Positions 37,191 through 45,661 are shown, counted from the stretch's first letter. The stretch: DNA of 64,000 bases from Thiodiazotropha sp040507005 (GCA_040507005.1 JBEVVS010000020.1:6670-70669); one strand, 5' to 3'. Notes: generated by a model not told the origin, from the letters alone. Numbers and translations: made by a program.

Positions 37191-38398
37191 TGCAGATATT
37201 CTAGCAATGCCGTACGCAGACCCGACTGCCCCATATGGGAATCTGGTGGAATCCGTCCTGGAACAAGAGTCTTGACATCGGCATCACCTGTTTTACGAAA
37301 CTCATAGATGAGCGCGTCGATTCGATGGCTCGATGAAAACGGGATTTGATGAAAACCTACAGGTAAACCAGTAGCGCCTCCCTGCAGCCGGTTGAGCGCG
37401 GTTGTTTCAGAAAGGACGTCGGGAGATGCGACATAGGGTTTGTCCGTGACCACAAAGGCTATGAAGCGATAGTGGCCTGTCGGCGCAAAAAAGAGACTGC
37501 GGATATACTCAGCAAACTCGAAATCACGATCATCGCTAGGCAACAGAAAGCGCCGTTCTCCCTGCAATGGCGCACCTTCTGTATCGATGGCTTCGAGACG
37601 TGTCACCATAACAAATCCACCCGGAGCCCTATAATAGCTGTATTCGAAATAGTTTACGCTTCGCAGCGCCAAGTATAAACGCTCACTGATATCGTAGAGG
37701 CTAACACCGCTGCCATCACTGCCCTGAAGTATCTGATATGTCCAGGACGGCGTTTCTGGCGGCCATTCATAATTCGGAAGCGAGTCCGATTGAGGTTGTT
37801 CAGGAAACGATAGGGGGGGTACCGGCCACGGTTGTACTGTCGGCGATTGCGATTGTGCTGGCGGTGATTCCGATTGTGCTGGTGGTGACTCCGATTGTGC
37901 TGGCGGTAACTCCGTTTGTGCGGGCGGTAACTCCTTTTGATATGATGGCGATTCATTGAATGGGTGATCCGGGTACAAAATAGATATAAAAGCCATGACT
38001 ATCAGCACCAAAACGGTGGTTGTTATGGCTATGCCCCACTTACCCCAACTGACTGTTGCCTGAAGTAAAAGCCCAGCAAGAACTGCTAACACAGCGAATT
38101 GTATGGTGTAAATGGCTACCTGTTCGAAACGCACTTTACCTAATAGGTAGATGCCTGCTAACAAGAAAATAATGCCACCAATTACAGCTATCAACGATGT
38201 CCGCTTGGCGATCTGATGTTCACCGAATACAAACCAGGCACTGGCCGCCAGGGAGACAGAAAGCACCACCACGAGAACCCATGTCCGGATGTAGGGAAGT
38301 GGGTACATGACTGACAAAAATGATAGCAGCAGAAAAACGAGCGCAGCAAACGTGAATGTCAAAACCAAGATTCGCATGAAACGTGTAATCGCTTCCAT
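37187..38398 (-). CDS. Five-helix membrane protein with uncharacterised C-terminal domain, partner of TIR
   Basis: 403 residues. Five helices fill residues 1-145, then a Pro-rich linker with tandem seven-residue units (PPAQSES type, about 155-190). The C-terminal domain (about 220-403) contains SERLYLALRSVNYFEYSYY, GGFVMVTRLEAID, AEYIRSLFFAPTGHYRFIAF, and TGLPVGFHQIPF. I have no family name for it. It is translated ahead of, and overlaps, the TIR gene, suggesting the two proteins act together at the inner membrane. Confidence 0.75.
   Translation of the reverse strand: MEAITRFMRILVLTFTFAALVFLLLSFLSVMYPLPYIRTWVLVVVLSVSLAASAWFVFGEHQIAKRTSLIAVIGGIIFLLAGIYLLGKVRFEQVAIYTIQFAVLAVLAGLLLQATVSWGKWGIAITTTVLVLIVMAFISILYPDHPFNESPSYQKELPPAQTELPPAQSESPPAQSESPPAQSQSPTVQPWPVPPLSFPEQPQSDSLPNYEWPPETPSWTYQILQGSDGSGVSLYDISERLYLALRSVNYFEYSYYRAPGGFVMVTRLEAIDTEGAPLQGERRFLLPSDDRDFEFAEYIRSLFFAPTGHYRFIAFVVTDKPYVASPDVLSETTALNRLQGGATGLPVGFHQIPFSSSHRIDALIYEFRKTGDADVKTLVPGRIPPDSHMGQSGLRTALLEYLQ
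37835..37937. repeat. 21-base tandem repeat inside the Pro-rich linker
   Basis: About five units of CGATTGTGCTGGCGGTRA-CTC type encode PPAQSES heptads. Units vary at third positions, so the protein repeat seems maintained. Confidence 0.8.
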
Positions 38399-38673
38399 TC
38401 AACACCCCCCATACTTTATTTATCATAATTAGTCTTCGCTGAAACTAAAATACAAACGCCCTATAATCTCCCTATTCTTTTTATAGTAATAAAAACCATG
38501 TAACTCAGCGCTCTGGGCATACAACCTCGGTGTAAAGGGTATTAGTTATTATAGTTTAGCTTTCGAAAGACTGAGGATAAGAGGATGTGGGGGATGTGAG
38601 GATGTTGGACATCCGCTTATCGTATAGCTGACAATCACTCCCAACATCTATAAATCTAAACAATGTTTTAATT

Positions 38674-38720
38674 CACCCTACAAGAAGGTAGAAGATTAAA
38701 GTAGATAATCTTGTTGGGTG
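38674..38720. repeat. 47-base imperfect palindrome
   Basis: CACCCTACAAG and CTTGTTGGGTG pair with one mismatch, with an inner AGATTA/TAATCT pair. The surrounding 38399-38749 region has no gene. Confidence 0.65.
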
Positions 38721-38749
38721 TACCCATATTTTACATAACGACCTAGCTT

Positions 38750-38810
38750 TAGGCCGGTCGAGTGGAAGCGAGGGCGTCCCAGCTAACAATAGTGAGCGAC
38801 AATAGCATCT
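38750..38810 (-). repeat. attC-like element
   Basis: On the minus strand ATTGTTAGCT opens and GTCGTTATGTA closes a roughly 55-base segment with imperfect complementary ends. GTTATG is a common 3' core of integron attC sites. It directly follows the stop of the next gene. Confidence 0.35.
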
Positions 38811-38812
38811 TA

Positions 38813-39199
38813 TTATGTGATGAAATGTTTAGCTGTAACATTGTAAATAGGCGTTATAGTAAACTCAGACAAAAGCTGTAATACCATTACCGCCACATCA
38901 TCATAGTCGCTGTTCTCATCAGGCCCCATAAGCACGCGTACTCTAGCGATTGGCATTTCTTTTGAATTGGATATTGCTAAGTAATCCTCAGCTACAACAT
39001 TGCTTTTTTCAAATTGAAAACTAGTAACATATTTTTCATCTGCTGTGATCTTTAAAACATTCGCCTTAGTAAAAGGATTGCTATCTTTTGTTATCGTAAT
39101 CCCAGGCGAATGGGAAAACCATTTTTCAATTTTATCAAATGCCTCTTGCTCACTGATTTCTGCTTCATCTCCAAACAAGAATGCGTGAAATGCGTTCAT
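38813..39199 (-). CDS. Orphan small protein, possible integron cassette gene
   Basis: 128 residues from ATG 39199. Acidic and cytoplasmic: FGDEAEISEQEAFDKIEKWF near the start and VRVLMGPDENSDYDDVAVMV near residue 85. No family recognised. AT-rich. Flanked on both sides by attC-like inverted repeats. Confidence 0.55.
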   Translation of the reverse strand: MNAFHAFLFGDEAEISEQEAFDKIEKWFSHSPGITITKDSNPFTKANVLKITADEKYVTSFQFEKSNVVAEDYLAISNSKEMPIARVRVLMGPDENSDYDDVAVMVLQLLSEFTITPIYNVTAKHFIT

Positions 39200-39218
39200 T
39201 GCTATATATCTATATTCA

Positions 39219-39280
39219 CATAATATTTTGGGCAAAAGGGACGACGTCAGGCACGTCGTGGTTTACCCAGTTGTTAACAG
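39219..39280 (-). repeat. attC-like element
   Basis: On the minus strand TTAACAACTGGG begins, an ACGACGT/ACGTCGT stem lies central, and TTTTGCCCA pairs back to TGGGTAAA with a bulge, followed by TATTATGTG. This is the bulged hairpin layout of attC, with degenerate cores. Confidence 0.45.
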
Positions 39281-39660
39281 TTTATTCCTAAAATTCTCTC
39301 TATTTCTGGCAAATTAGGATTACCACCCTCATAGCCAAAATTAGTTATATCTTCCGATATTCCTGTTTGTTCTACATAATAACCAAGCACGAAATCTCTT
39401 TTATATTTCATCGCAAGACCATGTAAATAATTCAAAACCTCTCCGAATGGCTGATTAGCTTCCAGCTTTAGATTTACACCTAAATCCCAGCACTCTAGAT
39501 CGCCAGCCCTTAAGTCCGGAGTTCTTTCGTGCTTGTAATTTACGACCTTAATATCAAACCCGGTTTTCGCAACCCAAACGTCTAGATCTTTGGTAAGCGG
39601 CAAAGATATTTCTTCTTAGTCTGAGCCATCAATATAGATATAGATATCAATATCTACCAT
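39274..39660 (-). pseudogene. Orphan cassette gene with in-frame stop after codon 14
   Basis: The frame from ATG 39660 reads MVDIDIYIYIDGSD, then TAA (39616-39618), then EEISLPLTKDLDVWVAKTGF and on to the normal end at 39274. The N-terminal beta strand fits naturally to the rest, so the stop looks like a recent nonsense change. A shorter product from TTG 39603 (109 residues) is possible. The distal part has NYLHGLAMKYKRDFVLGYYV. No family known. Confidence 0.55.
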
Positions 39661-39667
39661 TTTTTTA

Positions 39668-39734
39668 CTGCCAACGGCTGGGCTCAACTGGGCATAGGGA
39701 AGCGCAGCATCCCTTGGAGCCCATTGGTATAGCC
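39668..39734 (-). repeat. attC-like element
   Basis: Minus strand: AATGGGCTCCAA pairs with TTGAGCCCA leaving one bulged base, then CCGTTGGCA resembles the GTTRRRY core. It immediately follows the VanX-like gene stop. Confidence 0.5.
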
Positions 39735-40406
39735 TTATTCGATAATTGAATATGTGCTCCTTGCATCCTCTTTTCTCATACCATTAAAATGCCATGATTC
39801 ATGTGATAGTGGATAAAACCCTGCTTTCATCATTACTTGTCTCAATAGATCTCGATTCTGTTGTTGTGTGGCAGATATATCCATTCCAACCTTTTTAAGA
39901 AAATACTGCCAATATATTTTGGCGTGACTGCCATAAAAAGGACTTGGCCCCATGTCAAGCTTATTTCCTCTTTCATCTACCAGAGTAATGTCTACCGCAA
40001 TACCGTAATTGTGCATCGAACCTTTATTTGGATTAGCTACATACCTCTCAAAATGGGTTCCTTTCATTTTTTCATACATAGCACGAGAAACAGACCTTGG
40101 GCGTGCCGCATCAAGCACTTGAAGTGAATGCGATGGTTTTTCTTTTTTCAATATTGCCTGGGCCTTCGATAGTAATACAGCAATGTCCTTCCTTAAATAT
40201 GCTTTATTCAACCCATGATAAAAGTCTTCTTTGAAAAAGTTTTTCTCAGGGTCAGAATTAACAAGGTCAACCTTGATTGAACTATCAATGATATTTACAT
40301 CGATCAGACCAGCCTGCAAAAACCTATTTTCGACGTCGTTTGCTAACAATGCGCTTGACAACGTGAGACAAAGTATCGAAAAAATTGCTTTATTAAAATG
40401 TGGCAC
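39735..40406 (-). CDS. VanX-like D-alanyl-D-alanine dipeptidase (M15D), exported
   Basis: 223 residues from GTG 40406. Signal peptide AIFSILCLTLSSALLA. Zinc motifs of VanX are present: GSMHNYGIAVDITLVD (S-x-H-x6-D, about 128-143) and HESWHFNG (E-x-W-H, about 203). LDAARPRSV carries the conserved Arg. It would cleave D-Ala-D-Ala or similar dipeptides in the periplasm, for cell-wall recycling or nutrition rather than vancomycin resistance, since no vanHAS genes are present. Confidence 0.88.
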   Translation of the reverse strand: MPHFNKAIFSILCLTLSSALLANDVENRFLQAGLIDVNIIDSSIKVDLVNSDPEKNFFKEDFYHGLNKAYLRKDIAVLLSKAQAILKKEKPSHSLQVLDAARPRSVSRAMYEKMKGTHFERYVANPNKGSMHNYGIAVDITLVDERGNKLDMGPSPFYGSHAKIYWQYFLKKVGMDISATQQQNRDLLRQVMMKAGFYPLSHESWHFNGMRKEDARSTYSIIE

Positions 40407-40414
40407 CTTAGTCC

Positions 40415-40497
40415 TTATTGGTTATGACGTCGTAAATCAGCCGCCTCAAAAAGCAGACAGTGCGGCGCTTCTTGAGGTCGGCTGCATATTCCTTGCT
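40415..40497 (-). repeat. attC-like element
   Basis: Minus strand: CGCCTAGCAA, then CAGCCG-A-CCTCAA pairing with TTGAGGCGGCTG (one extrahelical base), then GACGTCATAACC. The bulged stem is the clearest of the set. Confidence 0.55.
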
Positions 40498-41134
40498 AGG
40501 CGATTTTCTGAATGGATTTCCTGAACCCAAGCAGCCCAATGATGCCAGACCCAAATAACCAAATAGCTGTTGGGATGGGAACTATATTTACAGATACATT
40601 ATCTAGAGCTGGCCCAAAAAACTCGGGCGAATCTAAACTAAGAAATTCCAAGGTAGTAGTTGATCCAGTTGCTAAGAATGTCCATGTTTGTGTTTCCCAC
40701 CCGATATCACTTAATGTATGACCGGCTGTATCAAATGAGAAATCTGCAAACTGTCCTGCGGCTTGAACTCTCATATTCTTAACACCGCTTCCTGCCCCAA
40801 ACCCCGGATTACCCGCCATGTCAAATTGAACACTATATTCAATGCCGTTAGATGTTGAAAAACTTTGTGATATACCTCCTGCACCACTCACTGAACTGGG
40901 CGCTAAATCTATACTCCTTGAACCATCGGAAGCAGGCCAAGTAGTGCCTACATAATCAATGTTGTCTTGAATAACCTCCCAACCATCGATAACAGTTGAT
41001 CCTATTGATAGTTGAGTAAATGTCCCTGGGTCGGGACCTATCTCAAAGCTTCCGTTTAGCAATAAATTGGCGTTGACAGAGAGAGGGTATAGAACAATAT
41101 TTACTAAAATGAAACCAGTAATTTTGAGATACAT
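40496..41134 (-). CDS. Choice-of-anchor C (DUF642-like) protein with PEP-CTERM-type tail
   Basis: 212 residues from ATG 41134, which has GGGAG upstream. Signal peptide, then a jelly-roll domain of the choice-of-anchor C type: NLLLNGSFEIGPDPGTF, STVIDGWEVI, DYVGTTWPASDGSRSIDL, GGISQSFST, and GPALDNVSVN. The tail VPIPTAIWLFGSGIIGLLGF then RKS is the VPxPA variant of PEP-CTERM, so it is probably exosortase-processed. Possibly carbohydrate-binding at the cell surface. It lies in the cassette-like run. Confidence 0.85.
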   Translation of the reverse strand: MYLKITGFILVNIVLYPLSVNANLLLNGSFEIGPDPGTFTQLSIGSTVIDGWEVIQDNIDYVGTTWPASDGSRSIDLAPSSVSGAGGISQSFSTSNGIEYSVQFDMAGNPGFGAGSGVKNMRVQAAGQFADFSFDTAGHTLSDIGWETQTWTFLATGSTTTLEFLSLDSPEFFGPALDNVSVNIVPIPTAIWLFGSGIIGLLGFRKSIQKIA

Positions 41135-41149
41135 TTTCAATACTCCCAT

Positions 41150-41237
41150 GATTACGCCAAAGTTAAGGGGCGCAGAGCAGCAAAGCGTCCAAGTGAGGTG
41201 CAGGTGAACGGCTTGAACGTTTTGTTATGCGCGTCCA
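41150..41237 (-). repeat. attC-like element
   Basis: Minus strand: GCATAACAAAACGTTCAAGC opens and CCCTTAACTTTGGCGTAATC closes an 80-base segment. AACAAAACGTTCAAGCCG closely resembles the left arm of well-known gene-cassette attC sites; the right core is degenerate. Confidence 0.5.
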
Positions 41238-41244
41238 CGCAAGC

Positions 41245-41433
41245 CTATTCTTTTACGTAGATCGCCATGTACGTGATAGTGGGACTCCCGAAACCTAAAC
41301 ACCCAGGCTGCTGGGCCTGAAAAACCGAGTGTAAACGCCAACCTGATTGCGCTTGTGACGTAAAGTGATTCCCGAGTTGTGTCACTGCCTTGTTCGAGAA
41401 CTCTGCACCAATTGGTTCGATCTTATATTCCAT
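41245..41433 (-). CDS. DUF4177-like small protein
   Basis: 62 residues: MEYKIEPIG, then a helix with VTQLGNHFTSQAQSGWRLHS and a final strand TYMAIYVKE. This beta-helix-beta layout with GW-x-LHSV matches DUF4177. Ribosome site GGGGAAAG precedes it. Function unknown. Confidence 0.65.
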   Translation of the reverse strand: MEYKIEPIGAEFSNKAVTQLGNHFTSQAQSGWRLHSVFQAQQPGCLGFGSPTITYMAIYVKE

Positions 41434-41451
41434 AGCACTTTCCCCTTTTTG

Positions 41452-41808
41452 TTACGGCATATCCATACCGCCGGCACCTGGCCGGCAGCGATGCAACCTT
41501 CTGGCGGTTAACCAGAATCCTTTGAGTAGTCCTTTTTCGCGAAAAGCTAACTCAGAATAATGTGAACAACTCGGCTCGAACACACAACGATTGCCAAGCC
41601 TTGGTGAGATGCGGCGTCGATACCACCGAAGCATTTTGACCGTAGTACGGAGCCAGGCTGGACGTTCGGGCAAAGGTAACGACTGTATGGTTAAATCAGT
41701 ATCGGTCGTACCTCTAAGGATTCGTTCAATGGTCGGAATTTGCGATGATTCCACATTACATTCGTACGTATTGCCATCAATTTCGATCATTTTCGGTTTG
41801 CTTTCCAT
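41452..41808 (-). CDS. YidD-like membrane-protein insertion factor, extended N-terminus
   Basis: 118 residues from ATG 41808. The C-terminal 65 residues are a YidD domain: WYRRRISPRLGNRCVFEPSC (about 63-82), SHYSELAFREKGLLKGFWL, and RRLHRCRPGAGG. Canonical YidD is about 80 residues and sits by rpmH-rnpA; this one has 45 extra N-terminal residues (MIEIDGNTYECNVESSQIPT) and lies alone in the accessory island, so it is a paralogue. Confidence 0.8.
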   Translation of the reverse strand: MESKPKMIEIDGNTYECNVESSQIPTIERILRGTTDTDLTIQSLPLPERPAWLRTTVKMLRWYRRRISPRLGNRCVFEPSCSHYSELAFREKGLLKGFWLTARRLHRCRPGAGGMDMP

Positions 41809-42217
41809 GTACACGATCCTTTTTTTGCGCAAAACAGTATCTTATGTGGACGGCACAAATAATGACTTATGCCAACGGCATAAATCATGTGTCATACCGC
41901 CACATGTTCGATTTAAGTTCTCTATCGAGTTTAATGGCTTGACCCAGCGTGACTTATGAAGAAAAGAGCACCTTCCACTAATCCCAGAATTGAGATTTCC
42001 TGGCACAAATTCAGTGAGGTACTGAAACATCTCCGCATCCCTGTGACTGCTTTGATTTGAACAGACTTCTTTTTTAAATCATTTAGTTTTAAACCGCAAG
42101 AAATTTAGGGGTAATGCGCTCCACAGGTTGCCTTTCAGCTTGGTTTATCCGGTTCCATAGCTACCCCTGTTGTCTACTATGAATCATTAGCGCTGCGGCA
42201 AGCCGCACCCTGCGCCT
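41809..42217. other. Gene-free interval with a short hairpin
   Basis: No gene is supported. An inverted repeat TGACTTATGCC-AAC-GGCATAAATCA lies at 41863-41887. The rest shows only short interrupted frames. A lone half-copy of the GCGG-CAAGCCGC repeat is at 42194-42213. Confidence 0.5.
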
Positions 42218-42739
42218 TTACTTTTCATGCAACCTCGGCATCAGCTCCACCAGATTGCAGGGCCTTGTCCTGTAGTCGAGCTGGGCCGAGATCAGTTTGC
42301 TCCAACCATCCATGCAGGCGCCGGTGGAGCCGGGGAGGCAGAAGATGAAGCTGCCGTTGGCAACGCCGGCGATGGTTCTCGATTGCAGGGTGGAGGTGCC
42401 GATGGTGTCGTAGGAGAGTACCCGGAACATTTCCCCGAAGCCGTCGATGATCTTATCCAGCAGCGGGGTTACCGCCTCGGGTGTGCCGTCCCGGCCGGTG
42501 AGGCCGGTGCCGCCGGTGGTGATCACCACTTGTACATCCCCATCCGCGATCCATTTTGAAACCACTTCCCGGATGCGATAGATATCGTCGGGGACGATCA
42601 CCTTGTCCGCCAGCCTGTGACCCGCCTCCTCGAGCAGGCCCTTGAGCTTGAGACCCGATTTGTCGTCCGCTTCGGTTCTGGTATCGGAGACGGTCAGCAC
42701 CGCGATGTTCAAGGGTATGAATTGTCGTTCTTCGCTCAT
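42218..42739 (-). CDS. moaB: Molybdopterin adenylyltransferase-like MoaB
   Basis: 173 residues. MoaB/MogA motifs: LNIAVLTVSDTR, ITTGGTGLTGRDGTPEA (about 94-110), and FCLPGSTGACMDGWSKLI (about 134-151). It adenylylates molybdopterin before metal insertion by MoeA. It is monocistronic, separated from the HD gene by the composite repeat. Confidence 0.93.
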   Translation of the reverse strand: MSEERQFIPLNIAVLTVSDTRTEADDKSGLKLKGLLEEAGHRLADKVIVPDDIYRIREVVSKWIADGDVQVVITTGGTGLTGRDGTPEAVTPLLDKIIDGFGEMFRVLSYDTIGTSTLQSRTIAGVANGSFIFCLPGSTGACMDGWSKLISAQLDYRTRPCNLVELMPRLHEK

Positions 42740-42815
42740 TTTCTGTTATCTCCTTTGGGGGCATGTATAAGCGGGTTACTCTATCTGGATTGGCAGGCTT
42801 GAAAAACCAATAGAA

Positions 42816-42971
42816 TGTAGGGTGCGGCTTGCCGCACCAAATGCCAAATCTTCACACCCATGCATTCCTATGTGGGAGCAAAAGATCTGTGTTAATTGTG
42901 TGTAATCGGTGGTGCAGCAAGCCGCACCCTACATGAAGGGTATTTGCGTTTATTCGCGTTCATTTGCGGAC
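42816..42971. repeat. Composite palindromic repeat
   Basis: TGTAGGGTGCGGCTTGCCGC begins at 42816; a near-exact inverted copy ends at 42933 (GCCGCACCCTACA). The dispersed 26-base repeat (GCGTTTATTCGCGTTCATTT then GCGGAC) follows at 42946-42971 and runs into the 3' end of the HD gene. Same arrangement as 58717-58939. Confidence 0.8.
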
Positions 42972-43510
42972 TCATCCCCTGGCCGTTTTTCATAGGCTGC
43001 ATCGAACAGGCCCTCGAGCACCGGATGGGTGCCCCTGACACCCTCGATGACCTCCTTGGCCCAGTCGAAATAGGCCTGGCTTCTCTGTAATGTCCAACCG
43101 GCCGGGGGGCTCCTGTCGATGTCGCGGAGGTTGGCGATCTTGTCCGCCAGCTTCACCAGCTTTGCCTTTTCCGACAGGGCCGGGGCATGCTGGATCTGCA
43201 ACGCCTTTCGTTCCATCTGCGGCAGGTTGCCGTCATCGGTCACCTCCATCACCAGGCTGGCAATGGTGGGGCCGAACTCGGCCTCGATCTCCTCCACGGT
43301 GGCGTCGGTATCCTCGATGGTGTCGTGCAACAGGGCGGCAAGCAGGGTATCGAGATCGGTCACCCCGGCCTCGTTGACCAGGATGTCCACCAGGGTGATG
43401 GGATGGTTGATATAGGGGGACGCCTCGATATCCTTGCGCCGCTGATGGCGATGTTTCTGGGTGGCAAAGGCCAGGGTTTTTATGAGTTGTTTCAGTTCCG
43501 GACTATTCAT
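42950..43510 (-). CDS. HD-domain (MESH1/SpoT-like) hydrolase
   Basis: 186 residues. HD motifs: HRHQRRKDIEASPYINHPI (about 20-38), LLAALLHDTIEDTDAT (HDxxED, about 57-72), and KLVKLADKIANLRDI (about 117-131). This is the (p)ppGpp hydrolase-only type. The last codons (ESANERE) come from the dispersed repeat. Start is 15 bases after the histidine kinase stop, so it is the third gene of that operon. Confidence 0.85.
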   Translation of the reverse strand: MNSPELKQLIKTLAFATQKHRHQRRKDIEASPYINHPITLVDILVNEAGVTDLDTLLAALLHDTIEDTDATVEEIEAEFGPTIASLVMEVTDDGNLPQMERKALQIQHAPALSEKAKLVKLADKIANLRDIDRSPPAGWTLQRSQAYFDWAKEVIEGVRGTHPVLEGLFDAAYEKRPGDESANERE

Positions 43511-43525
43511 TCAACACCTATCCAG

Positions 43526-45661
43526 TCAGGCACTCCTCTTGCTTTGACCGAGAGGCGATTCCTCCGCCTCCGGGGTCTCTTCCGTGGCATTGAATTGGGC
43601 CATCAATGCGGTCTCCTCCTCCACCAGGTCCGGTTCCTGCAAAAGCCTGACGCTGAACAGAGACCCCTGACCCTGCCCCGAACTGACCGTGATATCCCCA
43701 CCATATTTCTTGATCAATCCGTAGCTCACCGAGAGGCCCAGGCCGGTGCCCTCGCCCACCCGCTTGCTGCTGTGGAAGGGATTGAAGATCAGATCGATCT
43801 GCTCTTCATCGATCCCCACGCCGTTGTCTTCCACCTTGATCACCACACCCTTCTCATCCCAATCCTCTGTGGTCAGTGAGATGATTCCCGAACGCTTATC
43901 CAATGCATGCACCGCGTTGACGAACAGGTTGACCAGCACCTGCTGCAACTCATGGGGATTGATCTTGATCGGCCGCGTCGCCCTCAACGCGAGGCGTATC
44001 TCGAACTGTTTCTGTTTACGCAGATAGCGCACCAGGGCCAGGGTGTGTTGCACGACCTCGTTGACATCGATCACCGACAGGGCTTCGCTAATCTGGTCGG
44101 GACGGGCGTATTGCAACAGATTGTTGATGATGTCCTTGATACGAAAGATCTGCTCGATGATCAGGTCGATCTCACCCTTCACCGGCGCCGCGCTATCCCC
44201 CAGCTCCTCCACCAGCAGGTCCAGATTACCCAGCATGACCGCGGTGGGATTGTTGATCTCATGGGCGACCCCGGCGGTCAGCTCACCCAGTGCCGCGAGC
44301 TTTTCCGCGGCGATCAACTGGGCCCGGGTCTCACGCAGGATCTGGATGGTGGTCAACAGCTTCTCATTCTTCAGCTTCAGTTCCGCGGTGCGCTCGTCCA
44401 CCTTCTCCTCCAGTTGGTCGGCCCACTGCTGCACCTGCAGATTGCGTTCCTGCAGCAGGTCGAGGAGGAGATCGAACTCGTTTGCCAGGACACTGATCTC
44501 ATCCATGGAGGAGAGTTTGCCGATGCGTTTGGTATAACCCTCGCGGGTCGCCCGCACCACCGCCATCATCATCTCCAGGGGTTTGAAGATCGACTTCGCG
44601 CCGCTGATCGAAAGCAGCGATGAAAACAGCATCAGCGCCAGAAACAGCAGGATCAATACACCCAATGCCTGCCACAGGGCATTGCGCGAGGGGGACTCCA
44701 GGAAACCGGCGTAGAGCATACCCACCCGCTCACCATTCACATCGATGATCGGCTGATAGGCGGAGATATACCAATCGTTGACCACAAAGGCCCGGTCGAT
44801 CCACTTCTCGCCGTGATCCAACACCTGGGTCCGCACCTCATCGGAGACCCGGGTGCCCAGGGCCCGCTGGTTGGGGCTTTGGGGTACGTTGGTGGTGATC
44901 CTCACATCGTTGAGAAAGACGGTGACGGTGCCGATACTCCCCCTGGGCAGACTGCCTGGACCGTATACCAGATCGCGAATGGTATCGACGAACTTGAAGT
45001 TGGCGTTGAGCAACACCCCCCCATCCAGGACGGCGACCACCTGGCCACGGGAGTTCTTCACCGGATAGAGGGCGCGAATCATCATGCCGCGATCTTCCAC
45101 ACGCTGTTGAGTGGGTCTCGCCCTGGGTGTATCCAGCAGCGGCAGTGCGATCTGCTTGGCCAGGCCGGGGGACTGCTCATCCAAGGCCTCGGCGCTGAAG
45201 ATCTCTATCTCCACCCGGGGATTGCCCTGCAAGGCCGCCAATAGGGAAGCCGACAGGTGGCCGCGCCTTTCAGCGGCGCCGTAGGGCTGGAATAGATGTT
45301 TCCCCCGGACCCCGAGCAGATGCAGGTAGCTGAAACCGGCCGTCCTCTGCAGCTCATGCAACTGCTGATTCACCACCAGACCGCTCTTCGACTCCAGGGC
45401 GGTGTAGAAGGCATGAGACTCCGCCAGTCGCCCCAGGGTATTCAGATAGTCCTCTTGCAGACGGTGAAAGTTGTCCTCCGCCACGGAGAGATCGGTGTTG
45501 ACCTTGATGAACAGCTGCTCGTAACTGAACTGGGATCCCCAATAGATGGCCAGCCCCAGGGCGATGGGCATGATCAGGAGTATGGGAAACAGCACCAGCA
45601 CCAACAGCTTGTAGCGCAAGCTGCTGCGGATGGCATCGATGATCCTGAGCAGGGGCTTCAA
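43526..45661 (-). CDS. Cache-sensor histidine kinase of the NtrC-type pair
   Basis: 711 residues from TTG 45661, ten bases after the regulator stop; a longer frame overlaps the regulator gene. Helix 1 (KLLVLVLFPILLIMPIALGL) and helix 2 (ALGVLILLFLALMLFSSLL) flank a Cache periplasmic sensor (GQVVAVLDGGVLLN; WYISAYQPIIDVNGERVGML). HAMP, a coiled coil, HisKA with LGELTAGVAHEINNPTAVM, and HATPase motifs DNGVGID and GEGTGLGLS follow. It likely detects a small periplasmic ligand and phosphorylates the adjacent regulator. Confidence 0.9.
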   Translation of the reverse strand: MKPLLRIIDAIRSSLRYKLLVLVLFPILLIMPIALGLAIYWGSQFSYEQLFIKVNTDLSVAEDNFHRLQEDYLNTLGRLAESHAFYTALESKSGLVVNQQLHELQRTAGFSYLHLLGVRGKHLFQPYGAAERRGHLSASLLAALQGNPRVEIEIFSAEALDEQSPGLAKQIALPLLDTPRARPTQQRVEDRGMMIRALYPVKNSRGQVVAVLDGGVLLNANFKFVDTIRDLVYGPGSLPRGSIGTVTVFLNDVRITTNVPQSPNQRALGTRVSDEVRTQVLDHGEKWIDRAFVVNDWYISAYQPIIDVNGERVGMLYAGFLESPSRNALWQALGVLILLFLALMLFSSLLSISGAKSIFKPLEMMMAVVRATREGYTKRIGKLSSMDEISVLANEFDLLLDLLQERNLQVQQWADQLEEKVDERTAELKLKNEKLLTTIQILRETRAQLIAAEKLAALGELTAGVAHEINNPTAVMLGNLDLLVEELGDSAAPVKGEIDLIIEQIFRIKDIINNLLQYARPDQISEALSVIDVNEVVQHTLALVRYLRKQKQFEIRLALRATRPIKINPHELQQVLVNLFVNAVHALDKRSGIISLTTEDWDEKGVVIKVEDNGVGIDEEQIDLIFNPFHSSKRVGEGTGLGLSVSYGLIKKYGGDITVSSGQGQGSLFSVRLLQEPDLVEEETALMAQFNATEETPEAEESPLGQSKRSA

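Noticed and set aside
37835..37937. CRISPR-like short tandem repeats
   Set aside because: Repeat is coding, contiguous 21-base units giving heptads in a linker.
39735..40406. Vancomycin resistance by VanX
   Set aside because: No vanH, vanA, vanR or vanS genes; a signal peptide places it in the periplasm, unlike resistance VanX.
41863..42030. Remnant integron integrase or transposase
   Set aside because: Six-frame reading shows no recognisable recombinase motif.
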